From DAIPJH01 sp036770365 (lineage in GTDB: Bacteria; Pseudomonadota; Alphaproteobacteria; Rickettsiales; UBA998): 64,000 nucleotides of DNA. Numbering within the stretch: position 1 is the first letter of the stretch; each line of letters starts with the position of its first letter. The stretch covers positions 186,001 through 250,000 of the forward strand of contig DAIPJH010000002.1 in NCBI GenBank assembly GCA_036770365.1, in the 5' to 3' direction. Under the pieces are notes generated by a model that saw nothing but the letters and a program-made list of their open reading frames with translations, was not told where the DNA came from and searched no databases. This document shows positions 53,772-63,042 of this stretch, one piece after another. The position numbers were made by a program, and so were the translations under genes.

Positions 53772-55082
53772 ATGTCACAGACGTTGAAAACCGTATATAC
53801 TCAAGATGTCACCCATGCTCTTGGCGCACACAAAGATGATGCGTTATGGGCGGATGTTCTTCGTGCAGGCGCAGAAGCGTTGACACGCGTTCAATCCGCT
53901 GTGCGTGCTGGCGATAAGCCTTTTCTCAATACGCCAGATTTTCGTGCAGATATGGAAGAAATCACGCGTGTAGCGCAGGATGTACAGTCGCGTATTAAGC
54001 ATTTGGTCTTGATTGGTACGGGCGGTTCTGCACTGGGTGCGCGTGCGCTTTCAAAAATGGTATTGAATCCTGAGCATAAAGGTTTTGGTGGTCCGTTGTT
54101 GCATGTGTTGGATAATGCCGATCCTTTTATCTTCGCACGTTTAATGAAGGTGATTGAGCCAAAAACGACGATGTTCATGGTGGTGAGCAAATCAGGTGGC
54201 ACAGCAGAAATTATGGCACAGACCTTTGCTGCGATTGAATTTATGCGCGCACAGGTTGGTGAAGCACAACTTGCTAAACATTTCCATATGATCGTAGAAC
54301 CAGGAAACTCTCCGTTACGTAAATTGGCTGCGCGTTTTGGCTTCCCTGTGAGTGCGCATGATCCCAATATTGGTGGACGTTATTCGGTACTATCATTGGT
54401 TGGGTTGTTGCCAATGGCATGTTTAGGTTTAGATGTTGAAAAGGCACGTGGAGGTGCGCAGTTTGTCATGCGTCATCTGATGGAGGCAAAACGTCCTGAA
54501 GACAGTGAAGCAGTAATGGGAGCATGTGTACAAGCATACCATGCCAAAAAATCACGCGCGATCTCTGTAATGATGCCTTATAGTGATTTGCTTCGTACCT
54601 TTGGGCATTGGTATCAGCAATTGGTTGCGGAAAGTCTTGGTAAAGATGGTAAAGGGGTGACGCCTTTGGCCGCTGTGGGAACGGTTGATCAGCATAGCAT
54701 GCAGCAGCTTTTCTTAGATGGTCCAGATGACAAGCTCTTTACCTTTATTACAGGTGAATATGCAGGACTCGGTGCGCGGATTGATACGCTTTCTACTGAA
54801 GGGCTGGATTATATTCATGGACGCAGCATTGGTGATATTCTCCACGCGATGCAATATGGTACGGTGCAGACCTTTATTCAACGTGACAAGCCTGTACGTG
54901 TTTTGCATATTGATCATCCTACTGAAGATGCGCTCGGCGCATTGATGCAACATTTTATGTTGGAGACGGTACTAACTGCGGATATCTTAAAGATCAATCC
55001 TTATGACCAACCCGCAGTAGAAGATGGTAAAAAGCTTGCAAAAGCGTACCTTCAAGAGCAGCTGGCGCAAGGAGCTGCATAA
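53772..55082 (+). CDS. pgi: Glucose-6-phosphate isomerase
   Basis: The 436-residue protein has GTGGSALGARAL, SKSGGTAEIMAQTF, GGRYSVLSLVGLLP (family signature) and LVAESLGKDGKGVTPLAAVG with DQHSMQQLFLDGP. At 436 residues it is shorter than the E. coli enzyme (about 550) but in line with the shorter bacterial forms. It interconverts glucose 6-phosphate and fructose 6-phosphate. The mutL start is 20 bases past its stop. Confidence 0.93.
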   Translation: MSQTLKTVYTQDVTHALGAHKDDALWADVLRAGAEALTRVQSAVRAGDKPFLNTPDFRADMEEITRVAQDVQSRIKHLVLIGTGGSALGARALSKMVLNPEHKGFGGPLLHVLDNADPFIFARLMKVIEPKTTMFMVVSKSGGTAEIMAQTFAAIEFMRAQVGEAQLAKHFHMIVEPGNSPLRKLAARFGFPVSAHDPNIGGRYSVLSLVGLLPMACLGLDVEKARGGAQFVMRHLMEAKRPEDSEAVMGACVQAYHAKKSRAISVMMPYSDLLRTFGHWYQQLVAESLGKDGKGVTPLAAVGTVDQHSMQQLFLDGPDDKLFTFITGEYAGLGARIDTLSTEGLDYIHGRSIGDILHAMQYGTVQTFIQRDKPVRVLHIDHPTEDALGALMQHFMLETVLTADILKINPYDQPAVEDGKKLAKAYLQEQLAQGAA

Positions 55083-55102
55083 TCTCGGAGTGTAACGGCA
55101 TT

Positions 55103-56971
55103 ATGTCCAAAATACGCATTCTTCCACCAACCACCATAAACCGCATTGCGGCAGGTGAAGTGGTGGAACGTCCCGCGTCGGTGGTTAAAGAATTGGTGGA
55201 GAACGCACTTGATGCGGGCGCAACACAGATTGATGTGGCAATTGAGGCAGGCGGTAAACGTTTGCTGCGTGTACGTGATAACGGTTGCGGCATGAATAAA
55301 GAGGATTTGGTCTTGGCGATGATGCGCCATGCCACATCAAAACTTCCAAATGATGATTTATTAGCTGTGCATTGGTACGGTTTTCGAGGTGAAGCGTTGC
55401 CGTCGATCGCTTCAATGTCACGCATGCGCATTACTAGTCGCGCTGCGGGTGCAGAAGATGCATGGGAAATGATGGTAGAAGGTGGGGATGAGTCATCACC
55501 TCAACCTGCTGCGTATAATGCAGGAACGCAAATCGAAGTGCGGGATATGTTTTATGCCACTCCTGCACGTCTTAAATTTATGAAAAGCGATCAGGCAGAA
55601 ACGCAAGCGATTGTTGATATTGTACAACGTCTTAGTATGGCAAACCCACATGTAGGGTTCAGTTTACAAAGTGAAGGTACTCAAAAGTTTCATTATACCC
55701 CTGAATCAGGTGATGCTGTTACTGCGAGATTGCAGCGGCTTTCGCGTGTGTTAGGTAAGGCATTTGGTGAAAATGCGGTGGCATTGGAGAGTATGCGTGA
55801 AAACGTACGTCTTTATGGTTTTGCAGGACTTCCAACCTACCATCGCGCTACTTCTGCGCAGCAATATCTCTTTGTGAATGGGCGTACGGTAAGAGATAAG
55901 CTTTTGCTTGGCACGGTGCGTGCTGCCTATCAAGATTTTCTTGCACGTGATCGCCACCCTGCCCTTGTGCTTTTTCTGGATGTGCCTTCGCAAGAGGTGG
56001 ATGTGAATGTTCATCCTGCAAAATCTGAGGTGCGGTTTCGTGATAATCAGATGGTGCGAGGTTTGATTATTGGTACGCTGCGTCATGCGTTGAATGAAGC
56101 TGGGCATCGTGCGAGTACAACCGTGGGGCATGGGGCGTTGCAGGTATTGCAGTCTGCTGCCTCGCAGGCTTATGTTTCATCACCACAATCTTATGCACAC
56201 ACGACCTCGTCGGCATATGTTCGTTCTTACCAAGCTGAAGAAAATGCCGCACAGGCAATGCACGAACCATTCGCTCCCACGTATACGACGCAGGCTGGAT
56301 TATGGCAAAATATATCACTTGTACCGTCTGTGAATGCGGCTCAAAACCACATCAGTATGGCACATGTGGCGGTTGTTCAAGACCGCGAATATCCTCTTGG
56401 TGCTGCCTGTGCGCAAGTGCATGAAACCTATATTATTTCGCAAACCAATGATGGAATCATAATTACGGATCAACATGCAGCGCATGAACGTCTGGTCTAT
56501 GAGCGTATGAAGGCGGAGGCCACTGCACAAGGCGGCGTAAAACGTCAAGCATTGCTGATTCCTGAAGTGATTCAGATGGAAGAACACAGCGCGCAACAAT
56601 TGCTTGCACGTGAAGACGAGCTTGCTGCGTTAGGGTTGGTGCTTGAAGGATTTGGTGGTGGTGCGGTGGTGGTGCGCGAAATTCCTGTGGTATTAGGAAA
56701 AGTGGATGTGGCACGTTTGGTGCGCGACTTAGCGGATGAAATAGCGGAATATGATCAACCGTTGAGTCTAAAGGAAAAAATCGCAGAGATTTGCGGTAAT
56801 CATGCATGTCGCCATAGTGTGCGTGCAGGGCGAGTTCTCAGTATAGAGGAAATGAACGCTTTATTACGTCAAATGGAAGCAACGCCGCATTCTGGGCAGT
56901 GCAATCATGGAAGACCAACTTATGTAGAATTGAAACTAAATGATATTGAGCGTCTGTTTGGGCGCAAATAA
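55103..56971 (+). CDS. mutL: DNA mismatch repair protein MutL (endonuclease-type)
   Basis: The 622-residue protein has the GHKL ATPase with NRIAAGEVVERPASVVKELV, VRDNGCGM and GFRGEALPSIASM, a central linker, and the C-terminal dimerisation/endonuclease domain. The latter has DQHAAHERLVYE, the DQHA-x2-E-x4-E metal motif of nicking MutL proteins, along with ACRHSVRAG and CNHGRPT. An organism with this motif does not need MutH, which fits alphaproteobacteria generally. Confidence 0.95.
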   Translation: MSKIRILPPTTINRIAAGEVVERPASVVKELVENALDAGATQIDVAIEAGGKRLLRVRDNGCGMNKEDLVLAMMRHATSKLPNDDLLAVHWYGFRGEALPSIASMSRMRITSRAAGAEDAWEMMVEGGDESSPQPAAYNAGTQIEVRDMFYATPARLKFMKSDQAETQAIVDIVQRLSMANPHVGFSLQSEGTQKFHYTPESGDAVTARLQRLSRVLGKAFGENAVALESMRENVRLYGFAGLPTYHRATSAQQYLFVNGRTVRDKLLLGTVRAAYQDFLARDRHPALVLFLDVPSQEVDVNVHPAKSEVRFRDNQMVRGLIIGTLRHALNEAGHRASTTVGHGALQVLQSAASQAYVSSPQSYAHTTSSAYVRSYQAEENAAQAMHEPFAPTYTTQAGLWQNISLVPSVNAAQNHISMAHVAVVQDREYPLGAACAQVHETYIISQTNDGIIITDQHAAHERLVYERMKAEATAQGGVKRQALLIPEVIQMEEHSAQQLLAREDELAALGLVLEGFGGGAVVVREIPVVLGKVDVARLVRDLADEIAEYDQPLSLKEKIAEICGNHACRHSVRAGRVLSIEEMNALLRQMEATPHSGQCNHGRPTYVELKLNDIERLFGRK

Positions 56972-57034
56972 CAAGCAATCTATTTGCTTAAATGTAGAAT
57001 TGTTATTATAAGCGAGCCAAGAAAGGCGGCTTTT

Positions 57035-58051
57035 ATGCTTCTGACCAGTACCTTATTACTTTCTTTATCCGCATTGTTCTTTGCCTATATTGCAACCTTG
57101 GGCTTGGTGAATTTGTTACCTAAGTTGGCGGTAATGGATATGCCAAATGAGCGGAGTAATCATGTGCTTCCTACGCCGAGGGGTGGTGGTTTGGCTGTGG
57201 TTGTTGCTGTCGTTGGTTTTTTGATGGTCGCAGGTGTGCGCATGGAGATGGTTGCCGCGTTCTTGATTGTTGCCATGGTATCGATGATTGATGATGTTAA
57301 AGGCTTGCCTGCAAGTAAACGTTTGGCAATGCATCTTGTGTGCGCGTTGTTGGCATCGTCTTTGATTGAAGGTCAAGTATTTCAAGGATTATTGCCATAT
57401 TGGGCGGATAAAGTGGCTCTTGCTGTGGTGTGGGCAGGGTTCATGAATTTTTATAATTTTATGGACGGTATTGATGAGATCACCACAACACAGACTTTTT
57501 CTTTGTGTGCGGGCGTCGTAGCTCTCCTGTTTTCAGTAACACAAGTTCCTAAATTCTTAGGTGTTGATGCGATGATCATTGCGGCAGGCACACTTGGGTT
57601 CTGGTTTTTCAATCGTCATCCTGCGAGAATCTTTTTGGGTGATGTTGGAAGCGTGACATTAGGATTTGTTACAGGATATTTGTTGGTACATTTGGCAGAG
57701 CGTGGACTGTGGATGGCGGCATTAATTTTACCTGCGTATTATATGATCGATGCTGGATTAACCCTCTTGCTTCGCTTGATTGCAGGCAAGCGTATTTGGG
57801 AGGCACATTCAGAACATGGATATCAGTGTGCTGTGCGTGCTTATGGCAATCCTCGAAAAGTGGTTACACAGATTGCAGCAATAAATATAGTGTTAATCGT
57901 TTTAGCGGTAACATCAACGGTGAGTAAAGTTTACGGGCTAGCAGCATTAGAAGCTGCTTATTGGTTGACATTTTTATTTTGGATGCATTTGCGCACACAG
58001 AAAGTTATAATTCAGCCTGTTGTACCCGAAATTATTCCGCCCGTGCATTAG
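57035..58051 (+). CDS. WecA/MraY-like polyprenyl-phosphate sugar-1-phosphate transferase
   Basis: ATG 57035 gives 338 residues with GGCGG upstream; a start at 56984 would add a polar stretch and is rejected. There are about ten membrane segments. The catalytic motifs are PTPRGGGL (cytosolic loop 2), NFYNFMDGIDEI (the DD/DID-type loop) and HPARIFLGDVGSVTLG. It makes a polyprenyl-PP-sugar at the inner membrane for a surface glycan. The CapD-like gene begins nine bases later, suggesting a joint role. The sugar is not predictable, though HexNAc or a diNAc-sugar is usual. Confidence 0.88.
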   Translation: MLLTSTLLLSLSALFFAYIATLGLVNLLPKLAVMDMPNERSNHVLPTPRGGGLAVVVAVVGFLMVAGVRMEMVAAFLIVAMVSMIDDVKGLPASKRLAMHLVCALLASSLIEGQVFQGLLPYWADKVALAVVWAGFMNFYNFMDGIDEITTTQTFSLCAGVVALLFSVTQVPKFLGVDAMIIAAGTLGFWFFNRHPARIFLGDVGSVTLGFVTGYLLVHLAERGLWMAALILPAYYMIDAGLTLLLRLIAGKRIWEAHSEHGYQCAVRAYGNPRKVVTQIAAINIVLIVLAVTSTVSKVYGLAALEAAYWLTFLFWMHLRTQKVIIQPVVPEIIPPVH

Positions 58052-58059
58052 AGTTTTGT

Positions 58060-59952
58060 ATGAAATTACTCTTACGGCGTAATCAGATAGCAACATTTCA
58101 TGATACCGTGATGGCAGCTTTGAGCTTTCCGCTTGCATTGTGGTTGCGGCTTGGTGATATGACCTATGCTCATAGTATCAGTTACCTTTGGCAAGGCACA
58201 GTAGGCTTTACAACGCTTTTTCTTTGTGTTTCTGCATTGTTTAAACTGCCTTATAGTGTTTGGCGGTATGTTTCTCTTCGAGAATTATTGATGATCGTGA
58301 AGGTGTGTCTGCTGACCATCATCATATTTTATATTGCATTATTTATCTGGAATCGTTTGGAAATGGTGCCGCGCTCTGCACCCGTCATTCATCTATTGGT
58401 GCTAGGCTTTTTGTTGACAAGCCCACGTATTTTATACCGTGCATTTAGAGAACATAAGGTGGGGCTTTCTGCGGATCAATCGCGCCAGTCTATTCCCGTG
58501 TTGGTCGTAGGGTATAAAGATGCCGCGGAGGCTTTTGTGCGCGCCATGCAGCGTAGTGCGGATCCTTTGTACCGTGTGGTTGGTTTGATTGATGAAGACA
58601 AGTCGCAGCATGGGCGTATGGTGCATGGTATTCGTATCATGGGAGGAATTGCCGATATCAAGCGCGTCGTCGCCAAATTGGAACTGAAAGGTCGTAAACC
58701 ACAGAAAGTTATCTTAAGTGAGGATTACCTCTCTTCTGAATTAATTGAGATGTTGCTTGCAAAATGTGAAGCTACAGGGATGACAATGGCACGTTTGCCG
58801 CGGGAAACGGATTTACGCAGTGCAGACTTAGGTTCTGGTGTGGCGTTACAGCTTCAGCCAATTGCAATTGAAGATTTATTAGGCAGGGCGCAAAATACAC
58901 ATGACTATGCTGCTATACGTCAATTTCTAGCGCAGAAGACAGTGTTGATCACAGGTGCAGGTGGCTCGATTGGTGGCGAGATGAGTCGTCAGGTCGCAGC
59001 ATGCCAACCGAAACATCTTATCTTGCTCGATCTTTCCGAATTTAATCTCTACAGTATTGAACACGAACTCTCACGTACCTATCCAAAGATGCAGATAACG
59101 CCAGTGCTAGCAGATATACGTGATGGTGCGCATATATATCATGTTATGCAGCATTATCAACCTCATATCGTGTTTCATGCTGCTGCGATTAAGCATGTTC
59201 CGCTATCGGAGGTCAATCCACTTGCGGCTATCTATACGAATGTGGTGGGTACGCGAAATGTTGCTCATGCCGCGAAAGAAACTGGCGTGCAGGTAATGGT
59301 GATGATTTCAACCGATAAAGCAGTGAATCCGACTAATGTGATGGGCGCAAGCAAACGTCTTGCTGAACGCTATATTCAGGCATACGCCGCAAAGCAATCT
59401 TCTACACGTTATTTGATGGTGCGTTTTGGAAATGTATTGGGTTCTACGGGGTCAGTCGTGCCATTATTTCAAAAACAATTGCAGCAGGGCGGACCACTTA
59501 CTGTCACACATCCTGATATGGTGCGTTATTTCATGACAATTCGGGAGGCGGTAGAATTGGTGCTACAAGCCGCAGTTAAAGGAAATGAGATGCAAGATAA
59601 TGGCATCATTTTTGTGTTGGATATGGGAACGCCCGTGAAAATCGCAGATTTAGCGGAGAAAATGATACGTTTAGCGGGTTTACGCCTTGGAAAAGATATC
59701 GAGATTACCTACACAGGATTGCGTGCGGGTGAAAAATTATACGAAGAATTATTTTACAACAGCGAAGAACTCGTTAAAACATCGCACAAAAGCATTATGT
59801 TGGCGAAGGCAAGTATGCATGATCTGGATGTATTGACCCGTGGTATTGCTAAATTAGAATTGGCAATTGCAGAGCAAAATACACAACAAGGTATTGCTAT
59901 CTTGCAAGAGCTTGTACCAGATTATCATCTACCATCGCAGGTATCACAATAG
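58060..59952 (+). CDS. CapD/FlaA1-type nucleotide-sugar dehydratase with membrane domain
   Basis: ATG 58060 gives a 630-residue protein, typical for the long CapD class. About four N-terminal membrane helices (to about 130) lead to a CoA-binding-like domain and a C-terminal SDR domain with TGAGGSIGGEM, AAIKHVPLSEVNPLA and the catalytic STDKAVNPTNVMGASKRLAE. The missing Tyr of the YxxxK motif is replaced by Met-Gly-Ala-Ser-Lys, which is normal for this UDP-GlcNAc 4,6-dehydratase-related family. It follows the transferase gene by nine bases, so the two probably supply a surface-glycan precursor. Confidence 0.88.
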   Translation: MKLLLRRNQIATFHDTVMAALSFPLALWLRLGDMTYAHSISYLWQGTVGFTTLFLCVSALFKLPYSVWRYVSLRELLMIVKVCLLTIIIFYIALFIWNRLEMVPRSAPVIHLLVLGFLLTSPRILYRAFREHKVGLSADQSRQSIPVLVVGYKDAAEAFVRAMQRSADPLYRVVGLIDEDKSQHGRMVHGIRIMGGIADIKRVVAKLELKGRKPQKVILSEDYLSSELIEMLLAKCEATGMTMARLPRETDLRSADLGSGVALQLQPIAIEDLLGRAQNTHDYAAIRQFLAQKTVLITGAGGSIGGEMSRQVAACQPKHLILLDLSEFNLYSIEHELSRTYPKMQITPVLADIRDGAHIYHVMQHYQPHIVFHAAAIKHVPLSEVNPLAAIYTNVVGTRNVAHAAKETGVQVMVMISTDKAVNPTNVMGASKRLAERYIQAYAAKQSSTRYLMVRFGNVLGSTGSVVPLFQKQLQQGGPLTVTHPDMVRYFMTIREAVELVLQAAVKGNEMQDNGIIFVLDMGTPVKIADLAEKMIRLAGLRLGKDIEITYTGLRAGEKLYEELFYNSEELVKTSHKSIMLAKASMHDLDVLTRGIAKLELAIAEQNTQQGIAILQELVPDYHLPSQVSQ

Positions 59953-59971
59953 AATAAAAGGTGAAGAATTT

Positions 59972-61522
59972 ATGAGTCGTCCTATTAAAACAGCTCTTGT
60001 ATCTGTCTCTGATAAAACAGGAATCGAAGAATTATGTACTTTTTTATTGAGCAAAGGGGTAAAAATTCTCTCTACAGGAGGTACAGCTGCATTGCTTCGT
60101 GAAAAAGGTATGACAGTAACGGATGTGTCAGAACATACGGGATTTCCAGAAATGCTTAGTGGACGTGTAAAAACATTGCATCCCAAAGTGCATGGTGGGA
60201 TTTTGGGGTGTCGTGATAATGCAGAGCATATGGCTGCAATGGAACGTTATGATATTGAACCCATTGATATGGTAGTCATTAATCTTTATCCGTTTGAACA
60301 AACGGTTGCTCGTGGCGCAAATACAGAAGATTGTATTGAAAATATCGATATTGGCGGCCCAGCAATGATTCGTTCTGCTGCTAAGAATCATGAAGACGTC
60401 ACCGTATTGGTGTATCCTGAAGATTATGCTCGCGTAAAAGAAGAAATGCATGCACATGCAGGTGCGACGACCCTTGAATTCAGACGTTCACTTGCGGGTA
60501 AAGCATATGCGCGTACTGCTGCTTATGATAGCGCAATCAGCGCATGGTTTGCGCGTGAGCGTGGTGATACCTTGCCAGACCACTATGCGCTTACAGCAAC
60601 AAAGATTCAGACATTACGTTATGGTGAGAATCCGCATCAACAGGCTGCATTTTACGCATTTGGTAGCGATGAAGGTACGCTTGCTTCCGCAAGACAGATT
60701 CAAGGAAAAGAATTAAGTTATAACAACATCAACGATACGGACGCTGCATGGGCGTTAGTACAAGAATTTTCTGAGCCAACGGTGGTAATTGTCAAACATG
60801 CGAATCCTTGTGGGGTGGCAACGGCTTCTACAATGGTAGAGGCCTATAAGAAAGCTTTCAGTGCAGACCCACAAAGTGCCTTTGGAGGGATCATTGCACT
60901 AAATCGTACGCTTGATGTGCAAACAGCAGAAGCAATTTCTGCTCAATTTGCAGAAGTGATTATTGCACCCGATGCAGATACGGATGCACTTGCGTTGATG
61001 GCAAAGAAAAAAAATCTACGCCTATTGTTGACGGGTGGAGTTAAGTCAGAGCTGATGCCACAGCAGATCAAAGCTGTTTCTGGTGGTTTATTGATTCAGG
61101 ACGCTGATAATATCGTGTTGGATGAAACAACGCTCACGGTTGTCTCTAAACGTCACCCTACACCACAAGAAATGGCGGATCTACGTTTTGCCTTTACCGT
61201 GGCAAAACATGTGAAATCGAATGCGATAGTGCTTGCACGTGATGGTATGACAGTCGGAACAGGAGCAGGGCAGATGAGCCGAGTTGATTCAGTCCGTATT
61301 GCATGTTGGAAAGCAGGCGAAGCAGGACTCGGGACAGAGGGAGCGGTTCTCGCGTCAGATGCGTTCTTCCCGTTTGATGATAATGTTCATGCTGCTGCTA
61401 AAGCAGGTGTCACTGCCTTGATACATCCCGGTGGTTCAATTCGTGATGAAGAAGTGATCAAAGCTGCCGATGATTATGGTATGGCGATGGTGATGACATC
61501 TGTGCGTCATTTCAGACATTAA
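59972..61522 (+). CDS. purH: Bifunctional AICAR transformylase/IMP cyclohydrolase
   Basis: The ATG at 59972 (GGTG upstream) gives a standard 516-residue protein beginning MSRPIKTALVSVSDKTG; upstream in-frame starts lie within the CapD-like gene and are rejected. The N-terminal MGS/IMP cyclohydrolase domain (about 1-190) has LLSKGVKILSTGGTA and LHPKVHGGIL; the C-terminal AICARFT domain has YGENPHQQAAFY, KHANPCGVA and DAFFPFDD. It does the last two steps of IMP synthesis. Confidence 0.96.
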   Translation: MSRPIKTALVSVSDKTGIEELCTFLLSKGVKILSTGGTAALLREKGMTVTDVSEHTGFPEMLSGRVKTLHPKVHGGILGCRDNAEHMAAMERYDIEPIDMVVINLYPFEQTVARGANTEDCIENIDIGGPAMIRSAAKNHEDVTVLVYPEDYARVKEEMHAHAGATTLEFRRSLAGKAYARTAAYDSAISAWFARERGDTLPDHYALTATKIQTLRYGENPHQQAAFYAFGSDEGTLASARQIQGKELSYNNINDTDAAWALVQEFSEPTVVIVKHANPCGVATASTMVEAYKKAFSADPQSAFGGIIALNRTLDVQTAEAISAQFAEVIIAPDADTDALALMAKKKNLRLLLTGGVKSELMPQQIKAVSGGLLIQDADNIVLDETTLTVVSKRHPTPQEMADLRFAFTVAKHVKSNAIVLARDGMTVGTGAGQMSRVDSVRIACWKAGEAGLGTEGAVLASDAFFPFDDNVHAAAKAGVTALIHPGGSIRDEEVIKAADDYGMAMVMTSVRHFRH

Positions 61523-61714
61523 TCTCTTGGCATAATTAAAAAAGGATTGGCAAACACCTTACAGTTGGCTTCACCGCCCCAAGAATCTACACGCCACCCC
61601 CATGGAATTGCAGATAGAAGCTCAACTAGACATTATTGTTTCACCCACCACAACTGACTTCTCCAATATTTCATTCTGTATCTTACCAGCCGAGTCAGAA
61701 GGCTGTTGTACCAT
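61519..61714 (-). other. Coding-like small frames, possibly frameshifted, after the sulfotransferase
   Basis: The 204-base gap 61523-61726 has no clear gene but holds two adjacent minus-strand frames with coding-like composition. From 61714 an ATG opens MVQQPSDSAGKIQNEILEKS and continues to a TGA at 61622 (30 residues). In the next frame, without its own start, follow VELLSAIPWGWRVDSWGG and EANCKVFANPFLIMPRD to TAA at 61519. If a single frameshift near 61625-61632 is undone, one 60-odd residue product results. It could be a remnant, a real small gene with a sequence error, or chance. I recognise no family. Confidence 0.3.
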
Positions 61715-61726
61715 AACATGACAATC

Positions 61727-62800
61727 TTAATGGTTAATAATTGTCAGTAAGTTCGTATATGTATCTAACGTTAACGCATCAATCATTTGCTGCTCTTGTG
61801 TGCTAAAGTTAACTTCATAATAACTCGGCTTACTTAAATGTTGTGCCATTATTTTTATATGTTCTTCACTGGTCTGCAATCCACAAAAATATAAAATACG
61901 CTCTAATTGCTCCTTTGGATGCGTACAAAGCTGATCATAATCCACCAACAATATATTCGCATTAAGCTGCTCATGCACAAAACGATACATACTTCGCCAA
62001 TACAACGCCCAACCACGTACGTCTTCACCTGCGGCAAAGGCAGCTTGTATTTCGCTCATTGCTTCATTATCACCAACATGGATAAGTTTTCGTCCTACCC
62101 CAAATTCAAAATGTCCACTGAGCTGCATATGCTTTACTGTGCTAAATTGCTTGCGTTGCTTCAAAAAAAATAATTTTTCTTGCTTCATTAATGAAGCAAC
62201 ATGGGCTTTAGGTTCACGCACCATCACTACAAAACGCGCTTTAGGAAACAATTTTAGAAGATAACCTATTCGGGTTATGTTGTAGTTTGCTTTAGACACA
62301 TAATGCTGCGCGCGCTCTACATATAAAAGTTTTTGAAGATGAGCGCGGTAAAATGCTTCAAATTTGGACTTAGACATACGCTGCGTCATAACATTACTTT
62401 TAGACTCATCATGCAATGTCTTAAAAAACGCCATCCAAATCATTTCTTCCATAGATTCAGGGCTCTTTGGTGTTACAAACAACCTATCTTGATGCGCTCT
62501 TTCTTTCTTTTTAACTTTCTTCCATGAAAAGAAATCACCTATACGGAAGCACCAACGCACACAATACGGCGTAAAAACAAGTGGAAAGTCTCGATAAGTA
62601 TGTGTTACCACGCCTTCTACTTCTGCCAACATTTCTAACATAATGCTGGTGCCGCTTCGTGCTAATCCCGTAATATAAATAGGATTTTCCAGCACAACAT
62701 TCTTAAGTTTAGGCCGTAGCCACTTCGTTTCTATATCACCCAAGCTCCGCCACAAATGTGATTGAGAACAAATATAGCGATGCAATATATGCTGTATCAT
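61727..62800 (-). CDS. P-loop sulfotransferase
   Basis: The 357-residue protein has the sulfotransferase PAPS-binding loop YITGLARSGTSIMLE (about residues 42-56) and the second motif FVVMVREPKAHVASLMKQ (190-207) with Arg195 and Ser203 binding the 3'-phosphate. The remaining sequence, rich in His and Tyr, resembles the Sulfotransfer_3 type. It would move sulfate from PAPS to a hydroxyl or amine; the acceptor is unknown. The start overlaps the 81-residue membrane protein by four bases. It ends an operon with the arylsulfotransferase-like gene. Confidence 0.85.
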   Translation of the reverse strand: MIQHILHRYICSQSHLWRSLGDIETKWLRPKLKNVVLENPIYITGLARSGTSIMLEMLAEVEGVVTHTYRDFPLVFTPYCVRWCFRIGDFFSWKKVKKKERAHQDRLFVTPKSPESMEEMIWMAFFKTLHDESKSNVMTQRMSKSKFEAFYRAHLQKLLYVERAQHYVSKANYNITRIGYLLKLFPKARFVVMVREPKAHVASLMKQEKLFFLKQRKQFSTVKHMQLSGHFEFGVGRKLIHVGDNEAMSEIQAAFAAGEDVRGWALYWRSMYRFVHEQLNANILLVDYDQLCTHPKEQLERILYFCGLQTSEEHIKIMAQHLSKPSYYEVNFSTQEQQMIDALTLDTYTNLLTIINH

Positions 62801-63042
62801 TGAAGTGTCTCATCCTCATCTTCTTCATCTGCTGATTTTTTGCCAGTAAGAAATTGAATCAGCTGTTTACCACGAAAAAAGAGTAAACACACAAAGCTTA
62901 ACAATGCTGTCAACACCACCGCGGCAACGCCACCTAATGCACCAATCATCCCAATTAAAGGAACTAAATACGCATATGCTGGGACAGGAAATGCCATCCA
63001 CCCAAAACATAATACTAAACATAACACGACATGCTTTTTCAT
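62797..63042 (-). CDS. Small membrane protein between two sulfotransferase-type genes
   Basis: This 81-residue protein has an N-terminal signal-like segment (residues 3-25, ending AYA), a transmembrane helix (about 26-56, GMIGALGGVAAVVLTALLSF) and a charged tail ending KKSADEEDEDETLQ. I do not recognise it. It overlaps both neighbours by four bases, so its translation is coupled to theirs and a joint job is likely. Confidence 0.72.
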   Translation of the reverse strand: MKKHVVLCLVLCFGWMAFPVPAYAYLVPLIGMIGALGGVAAVVLTALLSFVCLLFFRGKQLIQFLTGKKSADEEDEDETLQ

